The notes under the pieces: model-generated
The model's database searches: none
The model's input: only the letters and a program-made list of their open reading frames with translations
Told to the model about the DNA's origin: nothing
Part shown: piece by piece, positions 7,578-16,115 of the stretch
Layout of the letters: every line of letters starts with the position of its first letter
How positions within the stretch are numbered: the first letter of the stretch is position 1
Program-made: the position numbers and the translations under genes
Assembly: GCF_005930475.1 (NCBI RefSeq)
Contig: NZ_SJEW01000046.1
Span: forward strand, 1 to 39,730
DNA length: 39,730 nt
Reading direction: 5' to 3'
Source: Modestobacter altitudinis
GTDB lineage: Bacteria > Actinomycetota > Actinomycetes > Mycobacteriales > Geodermatophilaceae

Positions 7578-9229
7578 AGCGCGGCCGCGAGCGCCCTGCC
7601 GGCGACCCGGCCGGAGAAGATGCAGCCACCGAGGAAGGTGCCCTCCAGCGAGCGGTAGCCGTGCATGCCGCCACCGCCGAAGCCGGCGACCTCCCCGGCG
7701 GCGTAGAGCCCCGGGAACGGCGCCCCACCGGAGCGCAGCACCCGGGCGGAGAGGTCGGTCTCCAGCCCACCGAGGCTCTTGCGGGTGAGCAGGTTGAGCC
7801 GGACGGCGATCAGCGGACCGGCGTCCGGGTCGAGCAGCCGGTGCGGCTGGGCGACCCGGATCAGCTTGTCACCGAGGAAGGTGCGGGCCTGCCGGACAGC
7901 GGTGATCTGCAGGTCCTTGGTGAAGGGGTGGGCGATCTCCCGGTCCCGGGCGACGACCTCGCGCTCGACGGTGGCCAGGTCCAGGTGCGGGGTGTCGCCG
8001 GTGACCCGGTTCATCCCGGCGACCAGCTCGGGCAGCGTGCGGGAGACGACGAAGTCCTCGCCCGAGTCCAGGAACGCCTGCACCGGGGCGGCCGCGCCGC
8101 TCCGCACCCGGCTGAGCAGCAGCTTGAGGTCCTTGTTGGTGAGGTCGGGGTTCTGCTCGGAGCCGGAGAGGGTGAACTCCTTCTCGATGATCTTCTGGGT
8201 GAGCAGGAACCAGGTGTGCTCGTGACCGGTCGTGCCGATGTGCGCGAGCGTGCCCAGCGTGTCGAAGCCGGGGAACAGCGGCACCGGGAGCCGGGTGCCG
8301 GTCGCGTCCAGCCACAGCGAGCTCGGCCCGGGCAGGATCCGGATGCCGTGCCGGGCCCAGATCGGGGAGTGGTTGGCGATGCCCTCGGTGTAGTGCCACA
8401 TCCGGTCGGGGTTGATCACCCGGCCGCCGGCGTCCTCGGCGATCTGCAGCATCCGGCCGTCGACGTGCGCCGGGACGCCGGACAGCAGCCGCTTCGGCAC
8501 CGGCCCGAGCCGGGCCGGCCAGTTCTTGCGGACCAGGTCGTGGTTGCCGCCGATCCCCCCGGAGGTGACCACGACGGCCTGCGCGGCGAGCTCGAACCCA
8601 CCGACCTCGACCCGGCTGCTCGCCGTCCCGCGCTCGGCGTCGCTGACCTCCAGCACCGCCCCCCGGACGCCGGTGACGACCCCGTCGGTGACCACCAGGC
8701 CGTCGACCCGGTGCCGGTGGCGGACCTCGACCAGCCCGCGGGCGACGGCGTCGGCGACCCGGCGGGCGAAGGGCGCGACGACGCCCGGCCCGGTGCCCCA
8801 GGTGACGTGGAAGCGCGGCACCGAGTTGCCGTGCCCGGTGGCCGTGTAACCACCGCGCTCGGCCCAGCCGACCACCGGGAAGAACCGGACGCCCTGGGCG
8901 TGCAGCCAGGCCCGCTTCTCCCCCGCCGCGAACTGCAGGTAGGCCTCCGCCCACCGGCGCGGCCAGTGGTCGTCGGCGCGGTCGAACCCCGCGGTGCCGA
9001 ACCAGTCCTGGCGGGCGAGCTCGAGGGAGTCGTGGACCCGCAGCCGGCGCTGCTCGGGGCTGTCGACGAGGAACAGCCCGCCGAAGGACCAGTGCGCCTG
9101 GCCACCGAGGGAGGCAGCGGGCTCCTGCTCCAGCAGCAGGACCCGCTTCCCGGCGTCGGCCAGCTCCGCGGTGGCGACCAGTCCGGCCAGCCCCGCTCCC
9201 ACCACGATGACGTCAGCGTCGGTGCTCAC
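7574..9229 (-). CDS. FAD-binding dehydrogenase, KstD-like
   Basis: This 551-residue flavoprotein belongs to the FAD_binding_2 superfamily (fumarate reductase / 3-ketosteroid-1-dehydrogenase type). The N-terminal dinucleotide motif is VVGAGLAGLVA at 9-19. Near the C-terminus GLYAAGEVAGFGGGGMHGYRS closes the FAD site. Length and motifs match the group annotated only as putative FAD-binding dehydrogenase; the substrate is unknown, and a ketosteroid is one possibility. The GTG at 9229 has TAGCGT seven bases upstream, which includes the TAG stop of the upstream gene, suggesting a leaderless start. It overlaps the next gene by four bases. Confidence 0.85.
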   Translation of the reverse strand: MSTDADVIVVGAGLAGLVATAELADAGKRVLLLEQEPAASLGGQAHWSFGGLFLVDSPEQRRLRVHDSLELARQDWFGTAGFDRADDHWPRRWAEAYLQFAAGEKRAWLHAQGVRFFPVVGWAERGGYTATGHGNSVPRFHVTWGTGPGVVAPFARRVADAVARGLVEVRHRHRVDGLVVTDGVVTGVRGAVLEVSDAERGTASSRVEVGGFELAAQAVVVTSGGIGGNHDLVRKNWPARLGPVPKRLLSGVPAHVDGRMLQIAEDAGGRVINPDRMWHYTEGIANHSPIWARHGIRILPGPSSLWLDATGTRLPVPLFPGFDTLGTLAHIGTTGHEHTWFLLTQKIIEKEFTLSGSEQNPDLTNKDLKLLLSRVRSGAAAPVQAFLDSGEDFVVSRTLPELVAGMNRVTGDTPHLDLATVEREVVARDREIAHPFTKDLQITAVRQARTFLGDKLIRVAQPHRLLDPDAGPLIAVRLNLLTRKSLGGLETDLSARVLRSGGAPFPGLYAAGEVAGFGGGGMHGYRSLEGTFLGGCIFSGRVAGRALAAAL

Positions 9230-9236
9230 GCCGGGG

Positions 9237-9242
9237 ACGCTA
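9237..9242 (-). promoter_or_regulatory. -10 box of the FAD dehydrogenase, leaderless type
   Basis: TAGCGT lies seven bases before the GTG start with no ribosome binding site between. Its TAG is also the stop codon of the upstream membrane protein gene, so read-through from that gene is possible too. Confidence 0.35.
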
Positions 9243-9746
9243 GCGGGCGCGGCGGGCCCCGGTGACGACCTGCCGACGTCGGCCTGGTCGCGTCCACGCC
9301 CGGACCGGCCGCCGGGATCCCAGCGACAGCGCCCCGATCGGGCCGACCAGCAGCAGCAGCGCCCACCAGACCGCCTCCCCGCCACCGAGGACGGCGAAGA
9401 AGCCGGCCAGGCCGAGCAGCCCGAGCAGCGGCAGCACCGAGAAGACGACGAGCACCGCCGACCCGCTGGTCCACCGGGTCAGCGCGCGGCCGCGCAGCAC
9501 CAGCACCGCGCCGGTCAGCGCACCAGCGGCCAGCACGAGCGGCGCCAGCAGGTACCAGCCCCAGCCGGGATCGGCGTCCCACAGCAGCCAGCCCAGGTAG
9601 CCGTCCTCGACGGCGACGAGCAGGCCGAACACCGCCGCGAACGGCGCCTGCAGCGGTCGGGGCGGGGCGGTCGGCGCGCGGGTGGACCCGCGGCGGGACG
9701 CAGCCGGGGCAGCTCGGGGACTGCGACGCTGGAGGGACGACGTCAT
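9240..9746 (-). CDS. Small four-helix membrane protein (168 aa)
   Basis: Not a family I recognise. The first 35 residues are basic and rich in Ser, Ala and Pro; four hydrophobic segments follow (about 36-58, 66-88, 95-118, 123-143) and the C-terminus is strongly basic. The ATG start at 9746 has TAGCCT seven bases upstream and no Shine-Dalgarno, consistent with a leaderless message. It is divergent from the glycolipid-binding-like gene and ends ten bases before the FAD dehydrogenase start, so it probably leads that operon. Its size and layout resemble the 134-residue protein at 10478-10882. Confidence 0.7.
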   Translation of the reverse strand: MTSSLQRRSPRAAPAASRRGSTRAPTAPPRPLQAPFAAVFGLLVAVEDGYLGWLLWDADPGWGWYLLAPLVLAAGALTGAVLVLRGRALTRWTSGSAVLVVFSVLPLLGLLGLAGFFAVLGGGEAVWWALLLLVGPIGALSLGSRRPVRAWTRPGRRRQVVTGARRAR

Positions 9747-9753
9747 GGTCCGC

Positions 9754-9759
9754 AGGCTA
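9754..9759 (-). promoter_or_regulatory. -10 box of the 168-aa membrane protein gene
   Basis: TAGCCT on the minus strand, seven bases before the ATG, with no ribosome binding site between. It lies in a 108-bp divergent promoter region shared with the gene at 9855. Confidence 0.45.
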
Positions 9760-9854
9760 GGGACGGCGCCTCGGGCCCAGCTGGCCGCCGGCTGGGAGAC
9801 CGCTGGGCGTGCCGCCCCGCCGCCCGCCGCCGCGGCGCGGGCCAAGGTGAGCGC

Positions 9855-10436
9855 ATGCCGTTCCTCCCGCTGCCGACGAGTGCCGCCTGGCTCCACCAGG
9901 ACGCCCGATCGGGTTTCGAGGTCGTCCACTTTCGATCCGTCGACGACGGCCACCTGCTCACGGGCACCACCGCTGCGGTCGAGGACGGGCAGCTCTGGGT
10001 CGTCGACCACGAGATCCGGCTCGACCACGGCTGGCGCACCCGCAGCGCGCGCGTGACCGGCCGCTCGGACGCCGGGCTGCGCACCCGGCTGCTCGAGGCG
10101 GACGGCGGCGGCCGGTGGCGCATCGACGGGGACCCCGCGCCGTTCCTGGACGGTTGTCTGGACGTGGACCTCGAGTCCTCCGCGATGACCAACACCCTGC
10201 CGGTGCACCGGCTCGCGCTCCCCGTCGGTGCGGTGGCGCACGCTCCGGCCGCCTATGTGCGTGCCCTCGACCTGGACGTCGAACGACTCGACCAGGAGTA
10301 CGCCCGGATCAGCGACCAGGACGGGCACCAGCGCTACGAGTACAGCGCCCCGCGGTTCGACTTCTCCTGCCGGCTGGTCCATGACGAGACGGGCCTGGTC
10401 CTGGCGTACCCCGGGATCGCCGCGCGAGCCCGCTGA
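9855..10436 (+). CDS. Putative glycolipid-binding protein (DUF1089-like)
   Basis: This 193-residue soluble protein resembles the putative glycolipid-binding family PF06475. It opens with a Trp/His-rich beta segment (AAWLHQDARSGFEVV), continues with short alternating strands (GQLWVVDHEIRLDHGW), and has a YVRALDLDVERLDQEYAR stretch before a final beta region. No signal peptide or catalytic motif is visible. The ATG has AAGGTGA upstream that could serve as a weak ribosome site. It is one of few plus-strand genes here, divergent from the 168-aa gene and convergent with the 134-aa gene. The family call rests on overall pattern and length. Confidence 0.65.
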   Translation: MPFLPLPTSAAWLHQDARSGFEVVHFRSVDDGHLLTGTTAAVEDGQLWVVDHEIRLDHGWRTRSARVTGRSDAGLRTRLLEADGGGRWRIDGDPAPFLDGCLDVDLESSAMTNTLPVHRLALPVGAVAHAPAAYVRALDLDVERLDQEYARISDQDGHQRYEYSAPRFDFSCRLVHDETGLVLAYPGIAARAR

Positions 10437-10477
10437 CCGAGCCCGCGGACCCAGAGCACGCCGTTCCCGTCGGGCAG

Positions 10478-10882
10478 TCACGTGCCGGTGCGGCGGACCA
10501 GCCTGCGCGCGTCGACCCACTGCCGGACGCCGGGCAGCGAGCAGAGCAGGGCGGCGACCGCCGGGACGACCGCCACCAGCGCGAGCTCGACCGTCGCGCC
10601 GCCACTGGTGCCCACCACCAGCAGGAAGACCGCGATGCCGGCCGCGGGCAGCAGCAGCGCCAGCCACGACCGGCCGGTCAGCAGCAGCGCGGCGCCGGCG
10701 ACCAGTGCGACCACGAGCAGCAGCGGGACGGTGACCACCACCCAGCCGCCGTCACCGAACTGCCCGTTGGAGAACGCCAGCGCGATCAGCTCGAAGAGCC
10801 CCACGCCCAGCACGGTGAGCAGCGCGAGCAGGGCGGCGACGAACGCGACGGCCGGTGGGCGGCGACGCACGGGTGCGGACAT
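10478..10882 (-). CDS. Small four-helix membrane protein (134 aa)
   Basis: No named family recognised. A short basic N-terminus is followed by four hydrophobic helices (about 12-37, 47-72, 75-95, 100-118) and a basic C-terminal tail (VRQWVDARRLVRRTGT), so both ends are predicted to be cytoplasmic. The ATG at 10882 follows the MSAPVRRR pattern; a GTG ten codons earlier is possible. It lies 37 bases downstream of the ABC exporter genes on the same strand and may be part of that unit. Role unknown. Confidence 0.65.
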   Translation of the reverse strand: MSAPVRRRPPAVAFVAALLALLTVLGVGLFELIALAFSNGQFGDGGWVVVTVPLLLVVALVAGAALLLTGRSWLALLLPAAGIAVFLLVVGTSGGATVELALVAVVPAVAALLCSLPGVRQWVDARRLVRRTGT

Positions 10883-10919
10883 GCCGGGCAACCCAGGGCG
10901 TCGTCGTGGCACGGCGCGC

Positions 10920-12752
10920 TCAGACCACCGGTTCGGGCTGGCGGCCGGAGCTGCGCCGCCAGGAGGCGTGCAGCCCGGCGTACGGGCCCGGCGCCTCGAC
11001 CAGGTCGGCGTGCCGGCCGCGCTGCACGACCCGGCCGGCGTCCACCACGAGCACCTCGTCAGCCCGCTCGGCGGTGGAGAGCCGGTGGGCGATGGTGAGC
11101 GTGGTGCGCCCGGTGGTGAGGGCGTCCAGCGCGCGGGTCAGCCGCATCTCGGTGGCCGGGTCGACCGCGCTGGTGGCCTCGTCGAGCACCAGCAGGTCGG
11201 GGTCGGCCACGTAGGCGCGGGCGACGGCCACCAGCTGCCGCTCCCCCGCCGACAGCGACTCACCCCGCTGGCCCACCGGGGTGCCGACGCCGGCGGACAG
11301 GGTCTCCAGCCAGTCGCCCAGGCCGAGCTCGTCGAAGGCGGCGGTGATCTCCGCGTCGGTCATCCCGGGCCGGCCGTAGCGGACGTTGTCGGCGACCGAG
11401 GCGTCGAAGAGGAAGCCGTCCTGCGGCACCATCACCACCCGCTCGCGCAGCGAGGCGAAGGCGACCTCGGTCAGCGGCACCCCGCCGACCAGCACCCGGC
11501 CCTCGGTGGGGTCCATCAGCCGGGTCACCAGCTTGGCGAACGTCGTCTTGCCCGAGCCGGTCTCCCCCACGATCGCCACCCGGGTGCGCGGGACGATGGA
11601 GAGGTCGACGTCGTCGAGCGCCTTGCGCGCGTCGGGCGCGTAGCCGAACGAGACGTGGTCGAAGGCGACGTCCAGCGGTCCGGGCGGCAGGGTGCGGGCC
11701 GAGGCGGGGTCGGCGACGGCCGGGTCCTGCACGTCGGGTTCGGTGTCCAGGACGTCGAGCACCCGGCGGAACCCGGCGACGGCGTTCTGCGCCTCGTTGA
11801 GCACCTCGCTGGCGGTCTGCACCGGGGCGACGAACAGCGTGACCAGGAAGAGGAAGGCGACCAGCGTGCCGGCCGAGATGTGCCCGCCGATGCCGAGCCA
11901 GACGCCGACCACGACGACCGCGGCGTTGGCCACGGCGGCGACGAACTCGCCGCTGACGTAGACCGCTGCCGTCGTCTTCTGCGCGTCGACCGAGGCCCGG
12001 TAGTGCCGGTCGATGGCGCGGTCGAGCCGGGCCGCCGTCCGGGCGCGGATGCCGTAGGCACGCACCGTCGGCGCGCCGACGACGGCCTCGCCCACCGCGG
12101 CGAGCACGTCACCGATCCGCTCGCGCACCACCCCGTAGACGGTGGCCAGCCGGCGGGCGAAGAACTTCACCGCGAAGCCCAGCGGGATGAAGCAGACCAG
12201 CACGAGCAGGGTCAGCTGCCAGGAGTAGACCGCCATGACGACCGTGGCGACGACGAGCTGCCCGAGGCTGACCAGTCCGAGCACACCGCCCCACTGCATG
12301 AAGACCGAGAGCTGGTCGACGTCGCTGGTGACCCGGGAGACGAGCGAGCCGCGGCGCTGACCCTGCTGGTGCAGCACCGACAGGTCGTGGACGTGCCGGA
12401 AGGCACGCACCCGGAGCCCGGCCAGCGCCGTCTCGGTGGTGCGGAACAGCCGGACGTTCATCCGGTACACGGCGAAGCCGGTGACCAGCACGACGACCGC
12501 GCAGATCACCACGAGCTCGCGGACCAGGCCGATGTCCGGCCCACCGGGGGCGCCGAGCCCGCGGTCGAGGGTCTGCTGGACGGCGATCGGGACGACGACC
12601 CGGCCGGCGGTGGCGACCAGCGCGAGCAGGAAGGTGAGCGGGAGGCCGTGGCGGAACTCCGGCATCATCCGCAGGCCGCGGCGCAGCGTGGCGGTGGCGC
12701 TCTCCGCGCCCCGGTCCATCGGCAGGACCGGCTCGGTGGCAGGCGCGCTCAT
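10920..12752 (-). CDS. ABC exporter subunit with canonical ATP site
   Basis: This 610-residue half-transporter has six predicted membrane helices (about residues 35-320) followed by an ATPase domain. Walker A is GETGSGKT (396-403), the Q-loop is MVPQDGF, the signature is LSAGERQ (500-506), Walker B is LLVLDEA with catalytic Glu525, and the H-loop histidine is His556. It overlaps the upstream ABC gene by four bases (ATGA), so the two probably make a heterodimer. This subunit supplies the intact Walker/Glu/His set, while its signature is slightly off-consensus. The fold fits lipid or drug export; the substrate is not indicated. Confidence 0.93.
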   Translation of the reverse strand: MSAPATEPVLPMDRGAESATATLRRGLRMMPEFRHGLPLTFLLALVATAGRVVVPIAVQQTLDRGLGAPGGPDIGLVRELVVICAVVVLVTGFAVYRMNVRLFRTTETALAGLRVRAFRHVHDLSVLHQQGQRRGSLVSRVTSDVDQLSVFMQWGGVLGLVSLGQLVVATVVMAVYSWQLTLLVLVCFIPLGFAVKFFARRLATVYGVVRERIGDVLAAVGEAVVGAPTVRAYGIRARTAARLDRAIDRHYRASVDAQKTTAAVYVSGEFVAAVANAAVVVVGVWLGIGGHISAGTLVAFLFLVTLFVAPVQTASEVLNEAQNAVAGFRRVLDVLDTEPDVQDPAVADPASARTLPPGPLDVAFDHVSFGYAPDARKALDDVDLSIVPRTRVAIVGETGSGKTTFAKLVTRLMDPTEGRVLVGGVPLTEVAFASLRERVVMVPQDGFLFDASVADNVRYGRPGMTDAEITAAFDELGLGDWLETLSAGVGTPVGQRGESLSAGERQLVAVARAYVADPDLLVLDEATSAVDPATEMRLTRALDALTTGRTTLTIAHRLSTAERADEVLVVDAGRVVQRGRHADLVEAPGPYAGLHASWRRSSGRQPEPVV

Positions 12753-14554
12753 GCCTGTGCTCCGGCGGTCTCGCGCTCGGCGGGGTCGGCCTCGGGTGGC
12801 TGGTAGGCGTGCACGAGCCTGGCGTAGCCGGGGACCTGGGCGAGCAGCTCGGCGTGCGAGCCGCGGGCGACCAGCCGGCCGTTCTCGATCCAGACGACCT
12901 CGTCGGCGAGGGCGATGGTGGCCTGCCGGTAGGCGACGACCACCACGGTGGCCGGGTGGTCGGTGGCCCGCAGGGCGTCGAGGATGCGCGCCTCCACCGA
13001 CGGGTCGACCGCGCTGGTGGCGTCGTCGAGGACGAGCAGCCGCGGTGTGCGGATCACCGCCCGGGCGAGGGCGAGCCGCTGGCGCTGGCCACCGGAGAGG
13101 CTGGCCCCGCGCTCGCCGACGTGGGTGTCGAGCCCCTCGGGCAGCCGGGCGACGAAGTCCTCGGCGGCGGCCGTGCGCAGCGCCTCGTGCACCTGCTCGT
13201 CGGTGAAGTCGCCGCCGAGGGTGACGTTGTCGCGGACGGTGTCGTCGAACAGGAACGTGGACTGGGCGACGAAGGCGACCTGGCTGCTGACCTCGCCCTC
13301 GCGCAGGGTGCGCAGGTCGACGCCGTCGAGCTCCACGGTGCCGCGGTCGGGGTCGACGAGCCGGACGAGCAGGCCGGCCAGCGTCGACTTGCCCGAGCCG
13401 GTGGGGCCCACGACCGCCAGCGTGCGGCCGGCGGCGACGTCGAAGGTGATGCCCTGCAGCGTCGGCCGGGGGGCGCCCTCGTGGCGGAACTCGACGTCGC
13501 GGAGGGCGACCGCGGCGCCGCCGTCCCCGGTCGGGGCGGCGTCCGGGCCGTGCGGGATCTCCCCGGTGGCCAGCAGCACCGGGGTCACCCGGTCGAAGCC
13601 GGCCATCGCGCGCGGCAGGTCGGCGAGCACCCAGCCGATGGCCCGGATGGGGAGGGCGAGCAGGGTGAAGAGGTAGGCGATGGAGACCAGGTCGCCAGCC
13701 TGGGTGGCGCCGTCGGCGACCCGTTCGGCGCCGACCAGCAGGACGGCGAGGGTGCCCAGGTTGGGCAGCGCCTCCATCATCGGGTCGAACAGCCCGCGGA
13801 CCCGGCCGACGGCGACCAGGCCGTCGCGCAGCTCGTCGGCCTTGACCGCGAAGCGCCGCGCCTCGTCGTCCTCCCGGCCGAGGGTCTTGACGACCAGGGC
13901 GGCGTCGAAGCTCTCGTGCGCGATCTCGCTGACCTCGGCGCGCAGCTGCTGCGCGCGCTCCATCCGCGGGGACATCACCTGGCTGTAGACGGCGTTGATC
14001 ACGAACACCAGCGGGAAGACCACCAGCCCGACGACGGCGAGCAGCGGGTCGGTGAGGACCAGCGCGACCACGGTGATCCCCACCATGACCAGCGCGCCGC
14101 AGGCGAAGGGCAGCGGGGCGACGAAGAACCAGCTGGCCTCGACGTCGGAGTTCGCGTTGGACAGCAGCTGCCCGGTGGGGTGCCGCTGGTGCCAGGACAG
14201 CGGCAGCCGCAGGTACTGGCCGGTGACCCGGCGGCGGTAGTCGGCCATCAGCCGGTAGCTCATGATCCCGGCGAACAGCCGCCGGCCGATGATGCCGACG
14301 ATCTTGAGGACGGCGACGACGAGGATCGCCAGCGCGGCGAGGCCCAGTGCCGCACCGGTGGTCGCGCCGTCGTCGAAGGACGGCAGCAGCACGCGGTCGG
14401 TGATGCCCCCGATGACGTAGGCGCTCGCCACAGTCATGCCGGCGTACAGGCAGCTGCCGAGGACGGCGAGGGTGAACATGGCGCGCTGCTCGGAGACGGC
14501 GCGGCCGATGTGGCGGAGTCCGCGCCGGACCACGGCGTCTCTGCGGCGCGGCAC
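12749..14554 (-). CDS. ABC exporter subunit with degenerate ATP site
   Basis: This 601-residue half-transporter pairs with the next gene. A membrane domain fills about residues 20-325. In the ATPase domain Walker A is GPTGSGKST (383-391) and the signature is a perfect LSGGQRQ (486-492). Walker B ends LLVLDDA, so the catalytic Glu is Asp511, and the H-loop histidine is replaced by Tyr542 (VVAYRQ). This is the pattern of heterodimeric exporters with one non-hydrolysing site. I chose the GTG at 14554 because AGGAGG sits six bases upstream; a TTG at 14578 is less likely. A promoter-like pair lies at 14591-14618. Confidence 0.93.
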   Translation of the reverse strand: MPRRRDAVVRRGLRHIGRAVSEQRAMFTLAVLGSCLYAGMTVASAYVIGGITDRVLLPSFDDGATTGAALGLAALAILVVAVLKIVGIIGRRLFAGIMSYRLMADYRRRVTGQYLRLPLSWHQRHPTGQLLSNANSDVEASWFFVAPLPFACGALVMVGITVVALVLTDPLLAVVGLVVFPLVFVINAVYSQVMSPRMERAQQLRAEVSEIAHESFDAALVVKTLGREDDEARRFAVKADELRDGLVAVGRVRGLFDPMMEALPNLGTLAVLLVGAERVADGATQAGDLVSIAYLFTLLALPIRAIGWVLADLPRAMAGFDRVTPVLLATGEIPHGPDAAPTGDGGAAVALRDVEFRHEGAPRPTLQGITFDVAAGRTLAVVGPTGSGKSTLAGLLVRLVDPDRGTVELDGVDLRTLREGEVSSQVAFVAQSTFLFDDTVRDNVTLGGDFTDEQVHEALRTAAAEDFVARLPEGLDTHVGERGASLSGGQRQRLALARAVIRTPRLLVLDDATSAVDPSVEARILDALRATDHPATVVVVAYRQATIALADEVVWIENGRLVARGSHAELLAQVPGYARLVHAYQPPEADPAERETAGAQA

Positions 14555-14590
14555 AGGTGTCCTCCTCAGCGGGTGCAAGCGGTGCGCACA

Positions 14591-14618
14591 ACCCTACTCG
14601 CGCTCCTTACCCCGTCTA
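14591..14618 (-). promoter_or_regulatory. Promoter of the ABC exporter operon
   Basis: On the minus strand TAGACG (14613-14618) and TAGGGT (14591-14596) are separated by 16 bp, acceptable as -35 and -10. They give a leader of about 30 nt holding the AGGAGG site used by the GTG at 14554. Confidence 0.45.
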
Positions 14619-14681
14619 ACGGATTGCCGGGCGGGCTGCCGAGGGCCGCTCGACCCGGGAGGCGGGGCGCCCCGGTCGGGT

Positions 14682-14687
14682 TAGCCT
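14682..14687 (+). promoter_or_regulatory. -10 box of the TIGR03085-like gene, leaderless type
   Basis: TAGCCT lies exactly six bases before the GTG at 14694 with no ribosome binding site between. It is part of a 139-bp divergent region shared with the ABC exporter promoter. Confidence 0.5.
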
Positions 14688-14693
14688 CGAGGC

Positions 14694-15320
14694 GTGCCGA
14701 CCTCCGCCGTGCCCGTGTCGCAGTCGGAGCGGGCGGCGCTCGCCGACCTGCTGGAGCACCTGGGACCGGACCAGCCGACCTGCTGCGAGGGCTGGACGAC
14801 CCGGGACCTGGCCACGCACCTGGTCGTCCGCGACCGGCGGCCGGACGCCGGCCCCGGTCTGGTGCTGGGCGGGCCGTTGCGCGCGTGGACCTCGCGGGTG
14901 CAGGACCGCACCCGGTCGCGCCCGTTCGGCGTGCTGGTGGCCGAGGTGCGGTCCGGCCCGCCGGCGTGGGCGCCCACGGCCTGGCCGGCCGTCGACCGGC
15001 TGCTGAACACCGCGGAGATGGTGATCCACCACGAGGACGTCCGCCGGGCCCAGCCGGACTGGGCCCCGCGCGACCTGCCCCGCTCGGTGCAGGACCAGCT
15101 GTGGCGGTCGGTGCCGTTGCTGGCCCGCGGCCGGGCGGCGACCAGTACGGGCGGCGGCCTGTTCGTGCGGCGCAGCGACGTGCCGGACGGGGCGCCTGGC
15201 AGCGAGCGGCGACTGCGGGACGGCCAGCCGACGACGACGGTCATCGGCGCCCCGCTCGAGGTGCTGCTCTGGGTGAGCGGCCGGACGACCGTCGCCTGCG
15301 TGGACCTCACCGCCGAGTAG
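14694..15320 (+). CDS. TIGR03085-family (mycothiol-dependent DinB-like) protein
   Basis: This 208-residue protein resembles the actinobacterial TIGR03085 family, in the maleylpyruvate isomerase/DinB-like superfamily of metal-dependent, often mycothiol-using enzymes. The N-terminal SERAALADLLEHLGPDQPT and CCEGWTTRDLATHLVVRDRRPDAGPG are its hallmark; the histidine of the latter and those in MVIHHEDVRRAQ are likely metal ligands. The GTG start is chosen because it begins the conserved N-terminus and lies six bases below TAGCCT. The substrate is unknown. A PNPOx-like gene follows on the same strand 49 bases later. Confidence 0.8.
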   Translation: MPTSAVPVSQSERAALADLLEHLGPDQPTCCEGWTTRDLATHLVVRDRRPDAGPGLVLGGPLRAWTSRVQDRTRSRPFGVLVAEVRSGPPAWAPTAWPAVDRLLNTAEMVIHHEDVRRAQPDWAPRDLPRSVQDQLWRSVPLLARGRAATSTGGGLFVRRSDVPDGAPGSERRLRDGQPTTTVIGAPLEVLLWVSGRTTVACVDLTAE

Positions 15321-15369
15321 CCGCCCGCGCGGTCGATGAGTTCGCCGTCGCCGGCCGGTCCTCCTGGCC

Positions 15370-15900
15370 ATGGACACGACGAACCTGGCCGAGCTGTACG
15401 GGACACCGCTGGTCGACTGGGGCCAGGTCGAGGGGCGGCTGTCCCGCGGGCTGTCGCAGGCGCCCGAGACGGGTGGGCCGGGTCGGCACACCTGCTGGCT
15501 GGCGACGAGGAACGCCGACGACACCCCGCACCTGACCGGCATCGGCGCTCTGTGGACGTCGGGCACCTTCTGGTTCGAGACCGGCACGACCACCCGCAAG
15601 GGCAGGAACCTGGCGCGCGACCCGCGGTGCTCGCTGAGCGTGGCGACCGACGAGTTCGACCTGGTCGTCGACGGGACGGCCACACTGGTGGAGGACCCGG
15701 CCGTGGTCGCCGAGATGGCTCACCTCTGGGCCGCTGACGGCTGGCCCGCGCGCGTCGACGCGACGGGCACGGCGCTGACGGCGGAGTTCAGCGCTCCCTC
15801 GGCGGGGCCACCGCCCTGGCACGTCTACCGCATCGAGGTCCGGCAGGCCACGGCGCTGCTCACCGTCGACCCCGGCGGGGCCACCCGCTGGCGGTTCTGA
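15370..15900 (+). CDS. Pyridoxamine 5'-phosphate oxidase-fold protein
   Basis: This 176-residue split-barrel protein resembles PNPOx-like flavin or F420-binding proteins of actinobacteria. The core reads HTCWLATRNADDTPHLTGIG, then FWFETGTTTRKGRNLARDPR, the usual ligand-binding loop with the KxxNL pattern, then CSLSVATDEFDLVVDGTATLV. A C-terminal PPWHVYRIEV strand completes the barrel. It may bind FMN or F420 as a reductase; the substrate cannot be inferred. No clear ribosome binding site precedes the ATG. It converges on the HNH gene; the 215-bp gap between them shows only GC-rich inverted repeats. Confidence 0.8.
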   Translation: MDTTNLAELYGTPLVDWGQVEGRLSRGLSQAPETGGPGRHTCWLATRNADDTPHLTGIGALWTSGTFWFETGTTTRKGRNLARDPRCSLSVATDEFDLVVDGTATLVEDPAVVAEMAHLWAADGWPARVDATGTALTAEFSAPSAGPPPWHVYRIEVRQATALLTVDPGGATRWRF

Positions 15901-16115
15901 GCCGGCGGGAGACGGCTGCCGTGGAGCGGGCGCTGCGCCGCCGTCGCCGGGCTCCGGTGACGTGCGTCCGGCCGGGGTCCCGGCCCCTCACAGCGGGCCG
16001 GCCCACCGGTGCCGGACAACCGGGACCACCGGGCCCGTGCCCGACCTGCGGCTGCGTGCGCTGACCTGCCGGTGACTGCCGCCGTCGCGGGATCCCACGG
16101 CACCGCCTGGTCCGG

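Noticed and set aside
15901..16115. Possible gene in the 215-bp gap between the PNPOx-like and HNH genes
   Set aside because: Frames in this stretch are shadows or lack a start and any recognisable motif; only GC-rich inverted repeats are seen.
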